NCBI GenBank assembly: GCA_947259795.1
Contig: CAMYNJ010000073.1
Coordinates: 1-33,743, forward strand
Reading direction: 5' to 3'
Source of the DNA: an uncultured Alphaproteobacteria bacterium
GTDB taxonomy: Bacteria > Pseudomonadota > Alphaproteobacteria > UBA8366 > JADFVY01
Length of the DNA stretch: 33,743 bases
A program made the position numbers and the translations under genes. Below, one piece after another: positions 1 through 8,301 of the stretch (the stretch's first letter is position 1; each line of letters begins with the position of its first letter). Under the pieces are notes generated by a model, which worked only from the letters and a program-made list of their open reading frames with translations, was not told where the DNA came from and ran no database searches.

Positions 1-337
1 CCTTCTTGCCCAGGCTCTTGATCAACTGGATCGTGCGATGCACATGCGGCGTGGCCTCCACATGCACCGTGATGATGTCGGCGCCGGCCTTGGCGAAATC
101 CTCGATAAAGGGGTCGACGGGCGCGATCATCAGATGCACGTCGAAGACCTTGTCGCTATGCGGACGCAGGGCCTTGGTAACGCCGGGGCCGATGGTGATG
201 TTCGGCACGAAATGGCCATCCATCACGTCGACATGGATATAGTCGGCGCCGGCGCTGTCTATGGCGCGGACTTCCTCGCCCAGCTTGGCGAAGTCGGCAG
301 AGAGGATCGAGGGGGCGATTCGGATCGGCTGTTGCAT
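1..337 (-). CDS. rpe: Ribulose-phosphate 3-epimerase, 3' end cut by window edge
   Basis: Interconverts D-ribulose 5-phosphate and D-xylulose 5-phosphate in the pentose phosphate and Calvin pathways; cytosolic TIM barrel. The minus-strand reading from ATG at 337 gives an N-terminus with the family signature [16 protein letters not shown], then [17 protein letters not shown], which holds the metal-binding His and catalytic Asp, and VFDVHLMI with a second metal-ligand His. Only about 112 residues are inside the window; the family is usually about 220, so the C-terminal half lies beyond position 1. It follows rsmB by 54 bases on the same strand and is probably the distal gene of an htpX-rsmB-rpe operon. 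Identification is secure from the motifs. Confidence 0.95.
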   Translation of the reverse strand, partial: MQQPIRIAPSILSADFAKLGEEVRAIDSAGADYIHVDVMDGHFVPNITIGPGVTKALRPHSDKVFDVHLMIAPVDPFIEDFAKAGADIITVHVEATPHVHRTIQLIKSLGKK

Positions 338-391
338 GCTATTTTCCTAGAGGCTTTCCCCCGCTCGCGCAAGCGGCGAACCGGCGGGTTA

Positions 392-1675
392 TCACGACAC
401 GCGGCGCAGCCGTGCGACGAAAAAACCGTCCATGCCGCCGCGCGCCGCCCAGTGGCAGGGCAATGTCCGCAAGTCCCCTGCGGGCGTGATCGCCTCGGTC
501 AGGTCGGGCACCTCGTCGGGCCCGACCGGCACGCGCTCCGCGGCGGCGCCGGACGCCAGCAGCGCGTCGATGCGTTCCGCGCCCTCGCGCGGCTGCAGCG
601 AGCAGGTGGCGTAGACCAGCAGCCCGCCTTGCTTCACCAGCGCCAGGGCGGCCGCCAGCAGGCGGTCCTGCACGGCGGTCAGCCTGGCGACATCCTCCGG
701 CGTCTTGTTCCAGGCGATATCGGGATGGCGGCGCAGCGTCCCAGTCGACGAACAGGGGGCGTCCAGCAGCACCGCGTCGAAGGGTGCGTCCGGCGTCCAT
801 TTGGCCACATCGACGGCGACGGTCTCGGCGGCGAGCCCCAGGCGCTCGAGATTTTCCGACAGGCGCTGCAGGCGTCTGCTGGAAATATCGACGGCGGTGA
901 CTTGCGCGCCGGCCGCCGCGAGCTGCGCCGTCTTGCCCCCCGGCGCGGCGCAGAGGTCGGCAACCCGCAGGCCGGATACATCGCCGAGAAGGCGGACCGG
1001 CAGGGCGGCGGCGGCATCCTGCACCCACCAAGCACCATCGGCAAAGCCGGGCAGGGCGGTCACGTCCCCACCCGCCATGCGGCGCAGCGTGCCGGTGGGC
1101 AGGATTTCCGCTTCCAGCCGTTCGGCCCAGAGTTCAGCCTCGCCGCGTGATTTCAGGGTGATGTCGAGCGGCGCCTCGGCGAGATTGGCCGTGGCGATGG
1201 CGGCGGCGGTCTCCGGCCCGTAAGAGTCTTCCCAGTCCCGCCACAACCAGGCGGGAACGTTCAGATGTTCGGGATCGTCGGGCGGGATCGGGCCGACCTC
1301 GGCGATGCGCCGCAACACCGCGTTGACCAGCCCTTTCATGCCGGCCTGCCCGCCGCGGCCGACCAGCTCGACGGAGGTGTTCACAGCAGCGTGGGGGGCG
1401 AGGCCCAACAGGGCGATCTGCGCCACGCCCAACCGCAATATGTCGCGCACGGCGGCGCGCTTGGCGGTTAGCGGGCGCTCCAGCCGCTCGTCGATGGCCG
1501 CGTCGATTTGGCCCAGGCGGCGCAGCACGGTCGCGGTCAGCAGCCGGGCGAAGGCGCGGTCGCGCGCCTCCAGTCCGGGCAGATCCGTGTTCGCGGCCAG
1601 TGCCTCGTCAAGCGGCCGGCCGCGCCGCAGCACGTCTTGCAGCAGGTCGAGGGCGATGGTGCGGGCGTCTTTCAT
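392..1675 (-). CDS. rsmB: 16S rRNA (cytosine-967-C5)-methyltransferase RsmB
   Basis: Methylates C967 of 16S rRNA with S-adenosylmethionine. The 427-residue protein has an N-terminal NusB-like RNA-binding domain (about residues 1-135) followed by a Rossmann methyltransferase domain. Visible motifs are the SAM-binding APGGKT loop (244-249), DAPCSSTG (305-312) and YATCSL (355-360). The cysteine of the last motif is the catalytic nucleophile and the one in DAPCSS helps product release in this family. Length is normal for RsmB/Sun. It lies 59 bases downstream of htpX and 54 upstream of rpe, all on the minus strand. No clear Shine-Dalgarno is visible before the ATG, but the N-terminus KDARTIALDLL matches the family, which supports this start. 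Confidence 0.96.
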   Translation of the reverse strand: MKDARTIALDLLQDVLRRGRPLDEALAANTDLPGLEARDRAFARLLTATVLRRLGQIDAAIDERLERPLTAKRAAVRDILRLGVAQIALLGLAPHAAVNTSVELVGRGGQAGMKGLVNAVLRRIAEVGPIPPDDPEHLNVPAWLWRDWEDSYGPETAAAIATANLAEAPLDITLKSRGEAELWAERLEAEILPTGTLRRMAGGDVTALPGFADGAWWVQDAAAALPVRLLGDVSGLRVADLCAAPGGKTAQLAAAGAQVTAVDISSRRLQRLSENLERLGLAAETVAVDVAKWTPDAPFDAVLLDAPCSSTGTLRRHPDIAWNKTPEDVARLTAVQDRLLAAALALVKQGGLLVYATCSLQPREGAERIDALLASGAAAERVPVGPDEVPDLTEAITPAGDLRTLPCHWAARGGMDGFFVARLRRVS

Positions 1676-1734
1676 CGGGCGGGTTTAGGGGAAACTGCGC
1701 CGCGCGCCAAGCACTGAGACGGCAGATGTGGCAA

Positions 1735-2595
1735 TCAACCCCACGGGCCGCCGCGCGGCGGCGCGCCCTGGCCGGCCATTTCGCGCAGGCGCTGGATGCG
1801 TTCGCCGATCGGCGGGTGAGTCGAGAACAGCCCGTCGATGGCGTGGGCGTGCAGCGGATTGACGATGAACATATGGGCGGTAGCCGGGTTGTCCTCGGCT
1901 TGCGGGTTGTCGATGGCTGCCGCACGGGTGGCCATCTTGTACAGCGCGTCGGCCAGCCAATCGGGGTGGCCGCAGATTTCGGCCCCGATGCGGTCGGCCT
2001 CGTATTCGCGAGAGCGGCTGATCGCCATCTGGACCAGCGCAGCGGCCAGCGGCGCCAGGAACATCACCAGCAACGCGCCGACGATGCCCAGCGGGCTGTT
2101 GCGCCGGCCGCGGAAGAACAGCGCGAAGTTCGCCAGCATCCCAATGGCGCCCGCGATGGTCGCGGTGATCGTCATGGTCAGGGTGTCGCGGTTCCTCACA
2201 TGGGCCAATTCATGCGCCATCACGCCGCTGACCTCGGTGGCGGTCAGATTGCGCAGCAGCCCGGTGGTCGCCGCGACCGAGGCGTTGTCCGGATTGCGGC
2301 CGGTGGCGAAGGCGTTTGGCTGGTCGTTCTCGATGATATAGACCTTCGGCATGGGCAGGTCGGCATTGCGGGCCAGTTGCGAGACCACGGCATGCAGCGA
2401 ATGGTCCGGTCCGACTTCGCGCGCGCGATACATGCGCAGCACTACCTTGTCCGATTTCCACCAGGCGAAGAGGTTCATGCCGGCGGCGATGGCGAGCGCG
2501 ATAAACATCCCGCCCGTGCCGCCCAGCAGCCAGCCGCAGGCCATGAAAAGCGCGGTCATGGCGGCCAGCAATATTCCGGTCCTGAAGTAGTTCAC
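1735..2595 (-). CDS. htpX: Membrane zinc metalloprotease HtpX
   Basis: Inner-membrane M48 protease that degrades misfolded membrane proteins and overlaps in function with FtsH. I chose the GTG at 2595 because HtpX proteins begin with (M)[16 protein letters not shown]; an in-frame ATG at 2625 would add ten hydrophilic residues, and an AGGGA lies just before the GTG. From this start the protein is 286 residues. It has two N-terminal membrane segments (about 6-45), the zinc motif HELAH near residues 128-132, two more hydrophobic segments (about 140-190) and SREYEAD with the third zinc ligand. It is first of the htpX-rsmB-rpe run and divergent from the DUF1674 gene, a recurrent alphaproteobacterial arrangement. 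A second membrane protease, FtsH, is encoded at 25081-26919. Confidence 0.95.
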   Translation of the reverse strand: MNYFRTGILLAAMTALFMACGWLLGGTGGMFIALAIAAGMNLFAWWKSDKVVLRMYRAREVGPDHSLHAVVSQLARNADLPMPKVYIIENDQPNAFATGRNPDNASVAATTGLLRNLTATEVSGVMAHELAHVRNRDTLTMTITATIAGAIGMLANFALFFRGRRNSPLGIVGALLVMFLAPLAAALVQMAISRSREYEADRIGAEICGHPDWLADALYKMATRAAAIDNPQAEDNPATAHMFIVNPLHAHAIDGLFSTHPPIGERIQRLREMAGQGAPPRGGPWG

Positions 2596-2696
2596 GGTCC
2601 CTGTCTCCGATGGGTCATGCGACAAGCGATAAATAAGGTTTCGCCAGCAGCCTTTAAAGACTTGGCTGCCGGGGCCGGATGCGGCATATCTCAGAC

Positions 2697-2906
2697 ATGG
2701 CGAAGCAGCAAAATCAGACCGAATCAGAGGTCAAGGGCATCGATTCGCGCCGCAAGGCCGACATGGTCGCCGAGGAGGCCGGCCGCAAGGCCCGCGCAGA
2801 AGCCGCCGCCCGCGGCGAGATGCCGGCCGAAACCGGGGGACCGGAAGGGCTAGAGCCGACCCGCTACGGCGACTGGGAAAAGGCCGGCCGCTGCAGCGAT
2901 TTCTAG
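2697..2906 (+). CDS. DUF1674 / SdhAF4-type succinate dehydrogenase assembly factor
   Basis: A 69-residue protein whose N-terminal half is charged and low in complexity and whose C-terminus carries the conserved DUF1674 block [18 protein letters not shown] ending in CSDF. In mitochondria the homologue (Sdh8/SDHAF4) binds the flavinylated SdhA subunit before complex II assembles. A similar role here is inferred from the family, not shown by context, as no sdh genes are in the window. It is transcribed away from htpX. An in-frame ATG at 2679 would add six residues; neither start has a strong ribosome-binding site. I prefer 2697 because the hydrophilic MAKQ start resembles the family. Confidence 0.85.
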   Translation: MAKQQNQTESEVKGIDSRRKADMVAEEAGRKARAEAAARGEMPAETGGPEGLEPTRYGDWEKAGRCSDF

Positions 2907-2916
2907 TATAGCGTTT

Positions 2917-3918
2917 CTATCCGTCGTGAATTTCCGGCCGGAAGGGCCGGGCAAGCAGTTCGGCGATGGTATCGCCGACATCGGCGCCGTGATTGACGAT
3001 CAGGTCGACGGACCGGGCGATCGGCATATCCGCCCGATGGCGCGCTGCAAGCTCCATCACCGACTCCGCCGTGGCGACGCCTTCGGTGACCGCGCGCCGT
3101 TCGCCCAGGATGTCCTGCAGCGACCGTCCTTCGCCAAGCGCCACGCCCAGGGTCAGGTTGCGCGACAGCATGCCGTTACAGGTCAGCGACAAATCCCCGA
3201 CGCCCGACAGCCCCATCAGCGTCTCGCCCCTTGCACCCAGCTTGTGACCCAGCCGCCGGATTTCGGCCAGGCCCCTCGTCATGGTGGCGGCGCGCGCATT
3301 GTCGCCCAGGCCGCGCCCAACCATGATGCCGCAGGCGATGGCAATTACATTCTTGACCGCGCCGCCGATCTCCGCGCCGACGGGATCGTCCGACAGATAG
3401 GGCCGGAAAGCGGGCGAGCCAATCATCTCGACCAGCCGCGCGCCCAGCGCGGCGTCGGCCGTGGCCAGGGTAATCGCCGTCGGCAGGCCGGCCGCCACCT
3501 CCTTCGCGAAAGTCGGGCCGGACATTACCGCGACCGGCGCGTCGGGCAAGGTTTCGGCCACCACCTCGGTCATCAGGGCGCAGGTTCCGCGCTCGATCCC
3601 CTTGGCGCAGAGGATGACCGGGACATCGGCGGGCAGCAGGGGCGCCAGCTTTTCGGCGACGGCGCGCAGGAACTGCGACGGCACCACCAGCAACGCCGCG
3701 TCTGCGCCTTCCAGGGCTGCCGCCAGGTCCGTCGTAGCCGCGATGCCGGCCTCCAGCGGGATGTCCGCCAAATAGACCGGGTTGCCTTTGCCCGACGCGA
3801 TCGAGTCGGCGATTGCCGGGTCGCGCGCCCAGATGATGGCCTGCGACCCGGCGCGGCGTACAACGCAGGCCAGGGCCGTGCCGAAAGCGCCGGCGCCGAT
3901 GACGGCGACGCGGCTCAT
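2917..3918 (-). CDS. gpsA: Glycerol-3-phosphate dehydrogenase [NAD(P)+]
   Basis: Reduces dihydroxyacetone phosphate to sn-glycerol 3-phosphate for phospholipid synthesis; cytosolic. The 333-residue protein opens with the Rossmann dinucleotide motif [12 protein letters not shown] (about 6-17). NPVYLADI follows near residue 47, then CAKGIE and MSGPTFAKE in the middle, and [13 protein letters not shown] with the catalytic lysine near residue 190. Length and motif order are normal. Its ATG overlaps the TGA of tsaD by four bases (ATGA at 3915-3918), so the two are almost certainly translationally coupled. The stop lies 10 bases from the convergent DUF1674 stop. Confidence 0.96.
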   Translation of the reverse strand: MSRVAVIGAGAFGTALACVVRRAGSQAIIWARDPAIADSIASGKGNPVYLADIPLEAGIAATTDLAAALEGADAALLVVPSQFLRAVAEKLAPLLPADVPVILCAKGIERGTCALMTEVVAETLPDAPVAVMSGPTFAKEVAAGLPTAITLATADAALGARLVEMIGSPAFRPYLSDDPVGAEIGGAVKNVIAIACGIMVGRGLGDNARAATMTRGLAEIRRLGHKLGARGETLMGLSGVGDLSLTCNGMLSRNLTLGVALGEGRSLQDILGERRAVTEGVATAESVMELAARHRADMPIARSVDLIVNHGADVGDTIAELLARPFRPEIHDG

Positions 3919-4991
3919 CGCGCCTGCCCCAAGGCTACGCGCCCGGACGGGTTGGCGCTCTCGTCCAGCGGCCAGCGCGGCCGCGCGGCGAAGGTCAGGT
4001 CGTCGGTCATGCCCAGGCGCAGCCGTTCCAGCCCGGCCCAGGCGATCATCGCCGCATTGTCGGTGCAGAGATCAAGCGGCGGCGCGGTGAAACGCATGCC
4101 CTCGTCCTCGGTGGCCCTCGACAGGACTTCGCGGATCTGGCGGTTGGCGGCGACCCCGCCGGCGACCACGAAATGCCGTCCTTCGTGGGATTCGGACGGG
4201 AATTTGGACAGGAACCGGTGGATCGCATGGCGCGCGCGATCGGCCAGCACATCCGCAACCGCCTGCTGAAAGCCCGCGGCGATGTCAGCAGAGTCCCTGT
4301 CGTTAGCCTCTCCGCCGGGCAGGGCCGCGACCGTATGGCGAACCGCTGTCTTCAGGCCCGAGAAGGAAAAATCGCAGCCGGGCCGTCCAGCCATCGGGCG
4401 TGGCAGGGCGAAGCGGCCGGCGTCGCCCCGCTGTGCGGCCTCCTCGACGGCGGGGCCGCCCGGATAGCCCAGGTTCAGCAAGGCGGCGGTCTTGTCGAAG
4501 GCCTCGCCGGCGGCATCGTCCACTGTACCGCCATAGCGGCTGTACCGGCCGACACCTTCCACGGCGAGCAACTGGCAATGCCCGCCGGAAATCAGCAGCA
4601 GCAGATAGGGGAAGTCGAGCCCGTCCGACAGCCGGGCGGTCAGCGCGTGCCCCTCGAGATGATTGACCGCGAGCAGCGGCAGGCCGCGCACCATGGCGAT
4701 GGCCTTGGCCGTTGTCAGGCCGACCAGCACGCCGCCGATCAGCCCCGGCCCGGCCGTTGCCGCAACGCCGTCCAGACCGTCCCAGCCTATCCCCGCCGCC
4801 GCCATCGCCTCGCCGATCAGCCGGTCGGTATGGTCCAGGTGGCTGCGCGCAGCGATCTCCGGCACCACGCCGGCATAGGGCCGGTGTTCCTCGACCTGCG
4901 ACAGCACGATATTCGACAATATGCGCCGGTCGCCCGTCACCACGGCGGCGGCCGTTTCATCGCAGGAAGTCTCTATGCCCAGCACATTCAT
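3915..4991 (-). CDS. tsaD: tRNA N6-adenosine threonylcarbamoyltransferase TsaD
   Basis: Transfers the threonylcarbamoyl group from threonylcarbamoyl-AMP to A37 of tRNAs that read ANN codons, working with TsaB and TsaE. The 358-residue protein starts [18 protein letters not shown], the canonical TsaD N-terminus. It contains the metal-binding HLEGH (family HxEGH), [11 protein letters not shown], and SFSGLKTAV in the centre of the protein. The open frame extends about 630 bases further upstream, but that stretch has no family similarity and runs antisense to hemC, so the ATG at 4991 is the start. It is co-transcribed with gpsA (four-base overlap) and divergent from hemC across 91 bases. Confidence 0.97.
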   Translation of the reverse strand: MNVLGIETSCDETAAAVVTGDRRILSNIVLSQVEEHRPYAGVVPEIAARSHLDHTDRLIGEAMAAAGIGWDGLDGVAATAGPGLIGGVLVGLTTAKAIAMVRGLPLLAVNHLEGHALTARLSDGLDFPYLLLLISGGHCQLLAVEGVGRYSRYGGTVDDAAGEAFDKTAALLNLGYPGGPAVEEAAQRGDAGRFALPRPMAGRPGCDFSFSGLKTAVRHTVAALPGGEANDRDSADIAAGFQQAVADVLADRARHAIHRFLSKFPSESHEGRHFVVAGGVAANRQIREVLSRATEDEGMRFTAPPLDLCTDNAAMIAWAGLERLRLGMTDDLTFAARPRWPLDESANPSGRVALGQAR

Positions 4992-5000
4992 GGGCTTGGA

Positions 5001-5071
5001 TGTACCCTTTGCGCACGAGACTTTCAATGAGCGCATGTCCCGCTTGCGCAAAACCGCCCTCTGCGGGTACA
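5001..5071. repeat. Nested inverted repeats in the tsaD-hemC divergent spacer
   Basis: TGTACCC (5001-5007) pairs with GGGTACA (5065-5071). Directly inside it TTTGCGCA (5008-5015) pairs with TGCGCAAA (5045-5052). The left arms are contiguous; the right arms are separated by 12 bases. The element occupies almost all of the 91-base region between the two starts, where both promoters must lie, so it could be an operator or an mRNA leader structure. Pairing is seen in the sequence; function is inferred. Confidence 0.45.
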
Positions 5072-5082
5072 CACTGACCCCC

Positions 5083-6006
5083 ATGACCGTATCTTCTTCT
5101 AAACTGAAAATCGGCACGCGCGGCTCGCCGCTGGCGCTGGCCCAGGCAAATGAGGTCCGCGACCGCCTGCTGGCCGTCCATGATGGGCTGGACGTGGAAA
5201 TCGTCATCATCAGCACCACCGGCGACCAGGTGCAGGACCGGCGGCTTTCCGAGGTCGGCGGCAAGGGCCTGTTTACCAAAGAAATCCAGGAGGCGCTGAT
5301 CGACGGGCGGATCGACCTCGCCGTCCATTCCATGAAGGATGTCGAGACCTGGCTGCCGGACGAAACCATCATCGCCGTGGTACTGGAGCGCGAGGACCCG
5401 CGCGACGTCTTCCTGTCGCCGCGCGCCGGGACGCTCGACGAACTGCCGGCAGGTGCAGCGATCGGCACCTCGTCCCTGCGGCGCCAGGCGCAGATCCTGC
5501 ACCTGCGGCCCGAACTCAGGGTGGAAACCTTGCGCGGCAATGTGCAAACCCGCTTGCGGAAACTGGAGGAAGGCGTTGTCGACGCAACGCTTCTGGCGCT
5601 TGCGGGGTTGAAGCGTCTGGGCAATGAGGGGTTGGCGCAAAGCTATATCGCGACCGATGTGATTCTGCCGGCTGTGGCGCAGGGCGTCGTCGGGCTGGAG
5701 ACAAGGCGCGACGACGGCGCGGTGCGCAACCTTGTCGCGCCGCTGAATCACGCGCCGACCTGGACGCGGGTCACGGCCGAGCGCGCCATGCTGGCGGCGC
5801 TCGACGGGTCCTGCCATACGCCGATTGGCGGGCTGGCGGAACTGTTGCCGGACGGTCGGCTGACACTGACCGGCCTGGTCGCCATGCCGGACGGCAGCCA
5901 GCTGCACCGGATGAGCGAGGAGGGGTCCGCGGGCGCCGCGGAGGCGCTGGGAACGACGCTGGGGCAGGCGCTGCGGGCGCGGATGCCGGCCGAATTCTTC
6001 ACCTGA
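5083..6006 (+). CDS. hemC: Hydroxymethylbilane synthase (porphobilinogen deaminase)
   Basis: Polymerises four porphobilinogens into hydroxymethylbilane in tetrapyrrole synthesis; cytosolic. The 307-residue protein starts [21 protein letters not shown], so the ATG at 5083 is chosen over upstream in-frame codons that run into tsaD antisense. Family motifs are STTGDQVQD (44-52), VHSMKDV (81-87), [10 protein letters not shown] (128-137), RGNVQTRL (151-158) and GSCHTPIGG. Cys244 in the last motif is the attachment site of the dipyrromethane cofactor. hemD follows after 53 bases, so this opens a hemC-hemD-mic60-hemY operon. Confidence 0.97.
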   Translation: MTVSSSKLKIGTRGSPLALAQANEVRDRLLAVHDGLDVEIVIISTTGDQVQDRRLSEVGGKGLFTKEIQEALIDGRIDLAVHSMKDVETWLPDETIIAVVLEREDPRDVFLSPRAGTLDELPAGAAIGTSSLRRQAQILHLRPELRVETLRGNVQTRLRKLEEGVVDATLLALAGLKRLGNEGLAQSYIATDVILPAVAQGVVGLETRRDDGAVRNLVAPLNHAPTWTRVTAERAMLAALDGSCHTPIGGLAELLPDGRLTLTGLVAMPDGSQLHRMSEEGSAGAAEALGTTLGQALRARMPAEFFT

Positions 6007-6059
6007 ACGCGAGAATTTCGGATGCACCCTCCCCCGCAATCGAGGAGAAGGGAACGGGA

Positions 6060-6767
6060 ATGCGGGTCCTGGTAACTAGGCCGAAGGAAGATTCCGCCGC
6101 GCTTCAGCGGGAACTGCGCAGGCGCGGGATCGAAGTGTTGCTCGACCCGATGCTGGTCATCCGGCGCATGGAGGATGCCGCCATCGACCTGGACGGCGCA
6201 CAGGGTCTGCTTTTTACCTCCAGCAACGGCGTAAGGGCTTTCGAGAATACCAGCGGCGAGCGCGGCTTTCCCGTCTGGTGCGTTGGTGACGAGACCGCGC
6301 GGACCGCCCAGGCTGCTGGCTTCACGGACATCCACAGCGCGGCGGGAAATGTCGATACGCTGGCAAATTATGTCATCGCCCACGCCCGGCCGGAGAACGG
6401 ACGGATGGTCCATATTGCGGGCAGCGTAAACGCCGGCGATCTGGCGGGCGCATTGCGCGCCGCTGGGTTTTCCATCGATCGCATTCCGCTCTATGAGGCT
6501 GTTCCCGCGACTGCGCTGGGGGAAGACACGAAAAACGCCTTCAAGCAGGGACTTTTGGGTGCGGTGTTGTTTTTCTCTCCCCGTACCGCGGCGACCTTTG
6601 TTAGTCTGGCGAAATCGGCCGGGCTGGAAAACAGCTGCCAAACTGTGAACGCCTATTGCCTCAGCCCGGCTGTGGCCCGCCCGGTCGGCGAACTGCCCTG
6701 GCGGCGCATCGTTATCGCGGCCGACCCGACCCGGGCCGCACTGCTTGCCGCGCTCGACCAGGGATAG
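6060..6767 (+). CDS. hemD: Uroporphyrinogen-III synthase
   Basis: Cyclises hydroxymethylbilane with inversion of ring D to give uroporphyrinogen III. The 235-residue protein is typical in length and has the weakly conserved bilobal HemD fold. Visible landmarks are the N-terminus MRVLVTRPKEDSAAL, LLFTSSNGVRAF near residues 50-61, CVGDETA, and the C-terminal half with LFFSPRTAATFV and CLSPAVARP. A purine-rich GAGGAGAAGG lies upstream of the ATG. Placement directly after hemC and before a mitofilin-like gene is the usual alphaproteobacterial order, which supports the call because HemD sequences diverge quickly. Confidence 0.93.
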   Translation: MRVLVTRPKEDSAALQRELRRRGIEVLLDPMLVIRRMEDAAIDLDGAQGLLFTSSNGVRAFENTSGERGFPVWCVGDETARTAQAAGFTDIHSAAGNVDTLANYVIAHARPENGRMVHIAGSVNAGDLAGALRAAGFSIDRIPLYEAVPATALGEDTKNAFKQGLLGAVLFFSPRTAATFVSLAKSAGLENSCQTVNAYCLSPAVARPVGELPWRRIVIAADPTRAALLAALDQG

Positions 6768-6792
6768 AACAGTAGCTTAAGAACGGACAAAG

Positions 6793-8301
6793 ATGACAAG
6801 CGAAGCAGAATCCTCGAACGGCAGACCCCCCATTCCGGACGGCGAAATAATCGAGCGCTTCGGCGGCATTCGCCCCATGGCCTCGAAACTGGGCGTTGCC
6901 GTCACCACGGTCCAGGGATGGAAGGAGCGCGGCCATATCCCGGAAGGCCGCTTCCCGCAGATTGTTGCAGCGGCGGCCGAGCACGGAGTCGATATCGGCG
7001 TGGAAACGGTGTTTGTGCCCGAACCGGTGAAGGCTGCGCCGGAGAAACAACCGGAACCGAAGCCGGCAACGGAAGGAAAGCCGGAGGAGAGGGAGCCGAA
7101 ACCGGCGCCTGAGCCCGAATCGGAACCCGCGCCCACGCAGACGGAAGAGATACAGCCGACCGTGGCGGAGGCTGCTACTGCCCCGCCACGGCCTACGGCC
7201 GGCGTGTCCTGGCTCGCGCTGGTCGTCGTTATCGTGCTGCTGGGCGGCGCGATTTTGACGCGTCCCCTGTGGGAATCAAAACTCTATCCCGGCGTTGGGA
7301 GCGGCCCCTCGACAGCCGACAACGCCCGGCTTGAAGAGATCGTTGCCAGCCTAGCCGCGATCGAGGAGTCGACGAAGGCACTGGCGCGCGAGCTGGATGC
7401 GGGAGACCGGGACCTTTCCGACCGCATCGGCGCGCTTGAGGCCGGCGGCGGCGAAACCGGCGCCGCCTTCGCCGAACAGCTTTCGGTGGTCGAGCAAGGC
7501 GTGAACGATCTCGCCGGCATACTGAACACGCTGGATGCGGGCCTTTCCGGCATCGAGTCGCGGATCGCCAGGCTGGAGGCCAGCGAAGGACAGGTGCCGG
7601 AAAGCGTGAAAACCGGCCTGGACGCGGTGAACACCGCGATCGGCGAACTGGGCGAAAGGGCCGGCGCCCTGAAGGACGGCCTGGCGTCGATCGGCGCCAA
7701 TATCGGCGATCTGGAAGGCCGAGTGACGGCGCTGGAAACCCGCCCGGTACAGACCGGCGAGAAAATCGCCGCCATGGTGCTGGCGCTGGGCCAGGTAGAG
7801 GCCGCCATGAATTCGGGCAAGCCTTACCGTGCGGCCCTCGACCGGCTGGAAATTCTGGGGCGGGACGATCCTGTCATATCGGGGGGCGCGGCGGTGGACA
7901 CCCTGTCGCCCTGGGCGGACTACGGCATTCCCGGCCGCCTGACGCTGCGCCGCGATTTTGCCGGACTGGCGCCCGACATAGACCGCGCGCTTTCCGGTGC
8001 GGATGAGCGCAGCTGGCTGGATAGCGTGTGGAACAGCGTGACCGGGCTTGTGACCATTCGCAGGCTCGACGGCAGCGATCTGACGCCCATCGGGCAGGCG
8101 GAAAAGGCACTGGAGGATGGCGACCTGGCCGCGGTCGTGGCTGCCTTTGAAGGCAAGGGTTCTCTTGGGCCGGAGGGCGATACCTGGCTGAACCGCGTAA
8201 AGGCCCGCATCGATGCCGAGCGGGAGATCGAGGCCCTGTATGGACAGATTATCCTGCCTCTCGCCGGCCACGTCGGCAATGACGGAGCGGTGGGCCAATG
8301 A
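6793..8301 (+). CDS. Mic60/mitofilin-like inner-membrane protein with N-terminal helix-turn-helix
   Basis: The 502-residue protein has four parts. Residues about 17-70 form a Cro/carph-isopro-type helix-turn-helix (RFGGIRPMASKLGVAVTTVQ, then GWKERGHIPEGRFP). Residues 75-135 are a Pro/Glu-rich linker. One transmembrane helix spans about 138-155 (SWLALVVVIVLLGGAIL). Residues about 175-310 are an Ala/Glu/Leu-rich predicted coiled coil, followed by an alpha-helical region (about 320-500) resembling the bacterial mitofilin domain (COG4223). Alphaproteobacterial Mic60 shapes intracytoplasmic membranes and usually lies between hemD and hemY, as here. The helix-turn-helix would sit on the cytoplasmic side. 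hemY overlaps by four bases (ATGA). The Mic60 assignment rests on architecture and neighbourhood; mitofilin sequence conservation is low. Confidence 0.85.
   Translation: MTSEAESSNGRPPIPDGEIIERFGGIRPMASKLGVAVTTVQGWKERGHIPEGRFPQIVAAAAEHGVDIGVETVFVPEPVKAAPEKQPEPKPATEGKPEEREPKPAPEPESEPAPTQTEEIQPTVAEAATAPPRPTAGVSWLALVVVIVLLGGAILTRPLWESKLYPGVGSGPSTADNARLEEIVASLAAIEESTKALARELDAGDRDLSDRIGALEAGGGETGAAFAEQLSVVEQGVNDLAGILNTLDAGLSGIESRIARLEASEGQVPESVKTGLDAVNTAIGELGERAGALKDGLASIGANIGDLEGRVTALETRPVQTGEKIAAMVLALGQVEAAMNSGKPYRAALDRLEILGRDDPVISGGAAVDTLSPWADYGIPGRLTLRRDFAGLAPDIDRALSGADERSWLDSVWNSVTGLVTIRRLDGSDLTPIGQAEKALEDGDLAAVVAAFEGKGSLGPEGDTWLNRVKARIDAEREIEALYGQIILPLAGHVGNDGAVGQ

Noticed and set aside
4992-5624. 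Upstream extension of tsaD to a 569-residue protein
   Set aside because: The extra 211 residues are Ser/Arg-rich, antisense to hemC, and precede the canonical TsaD N-terminus.
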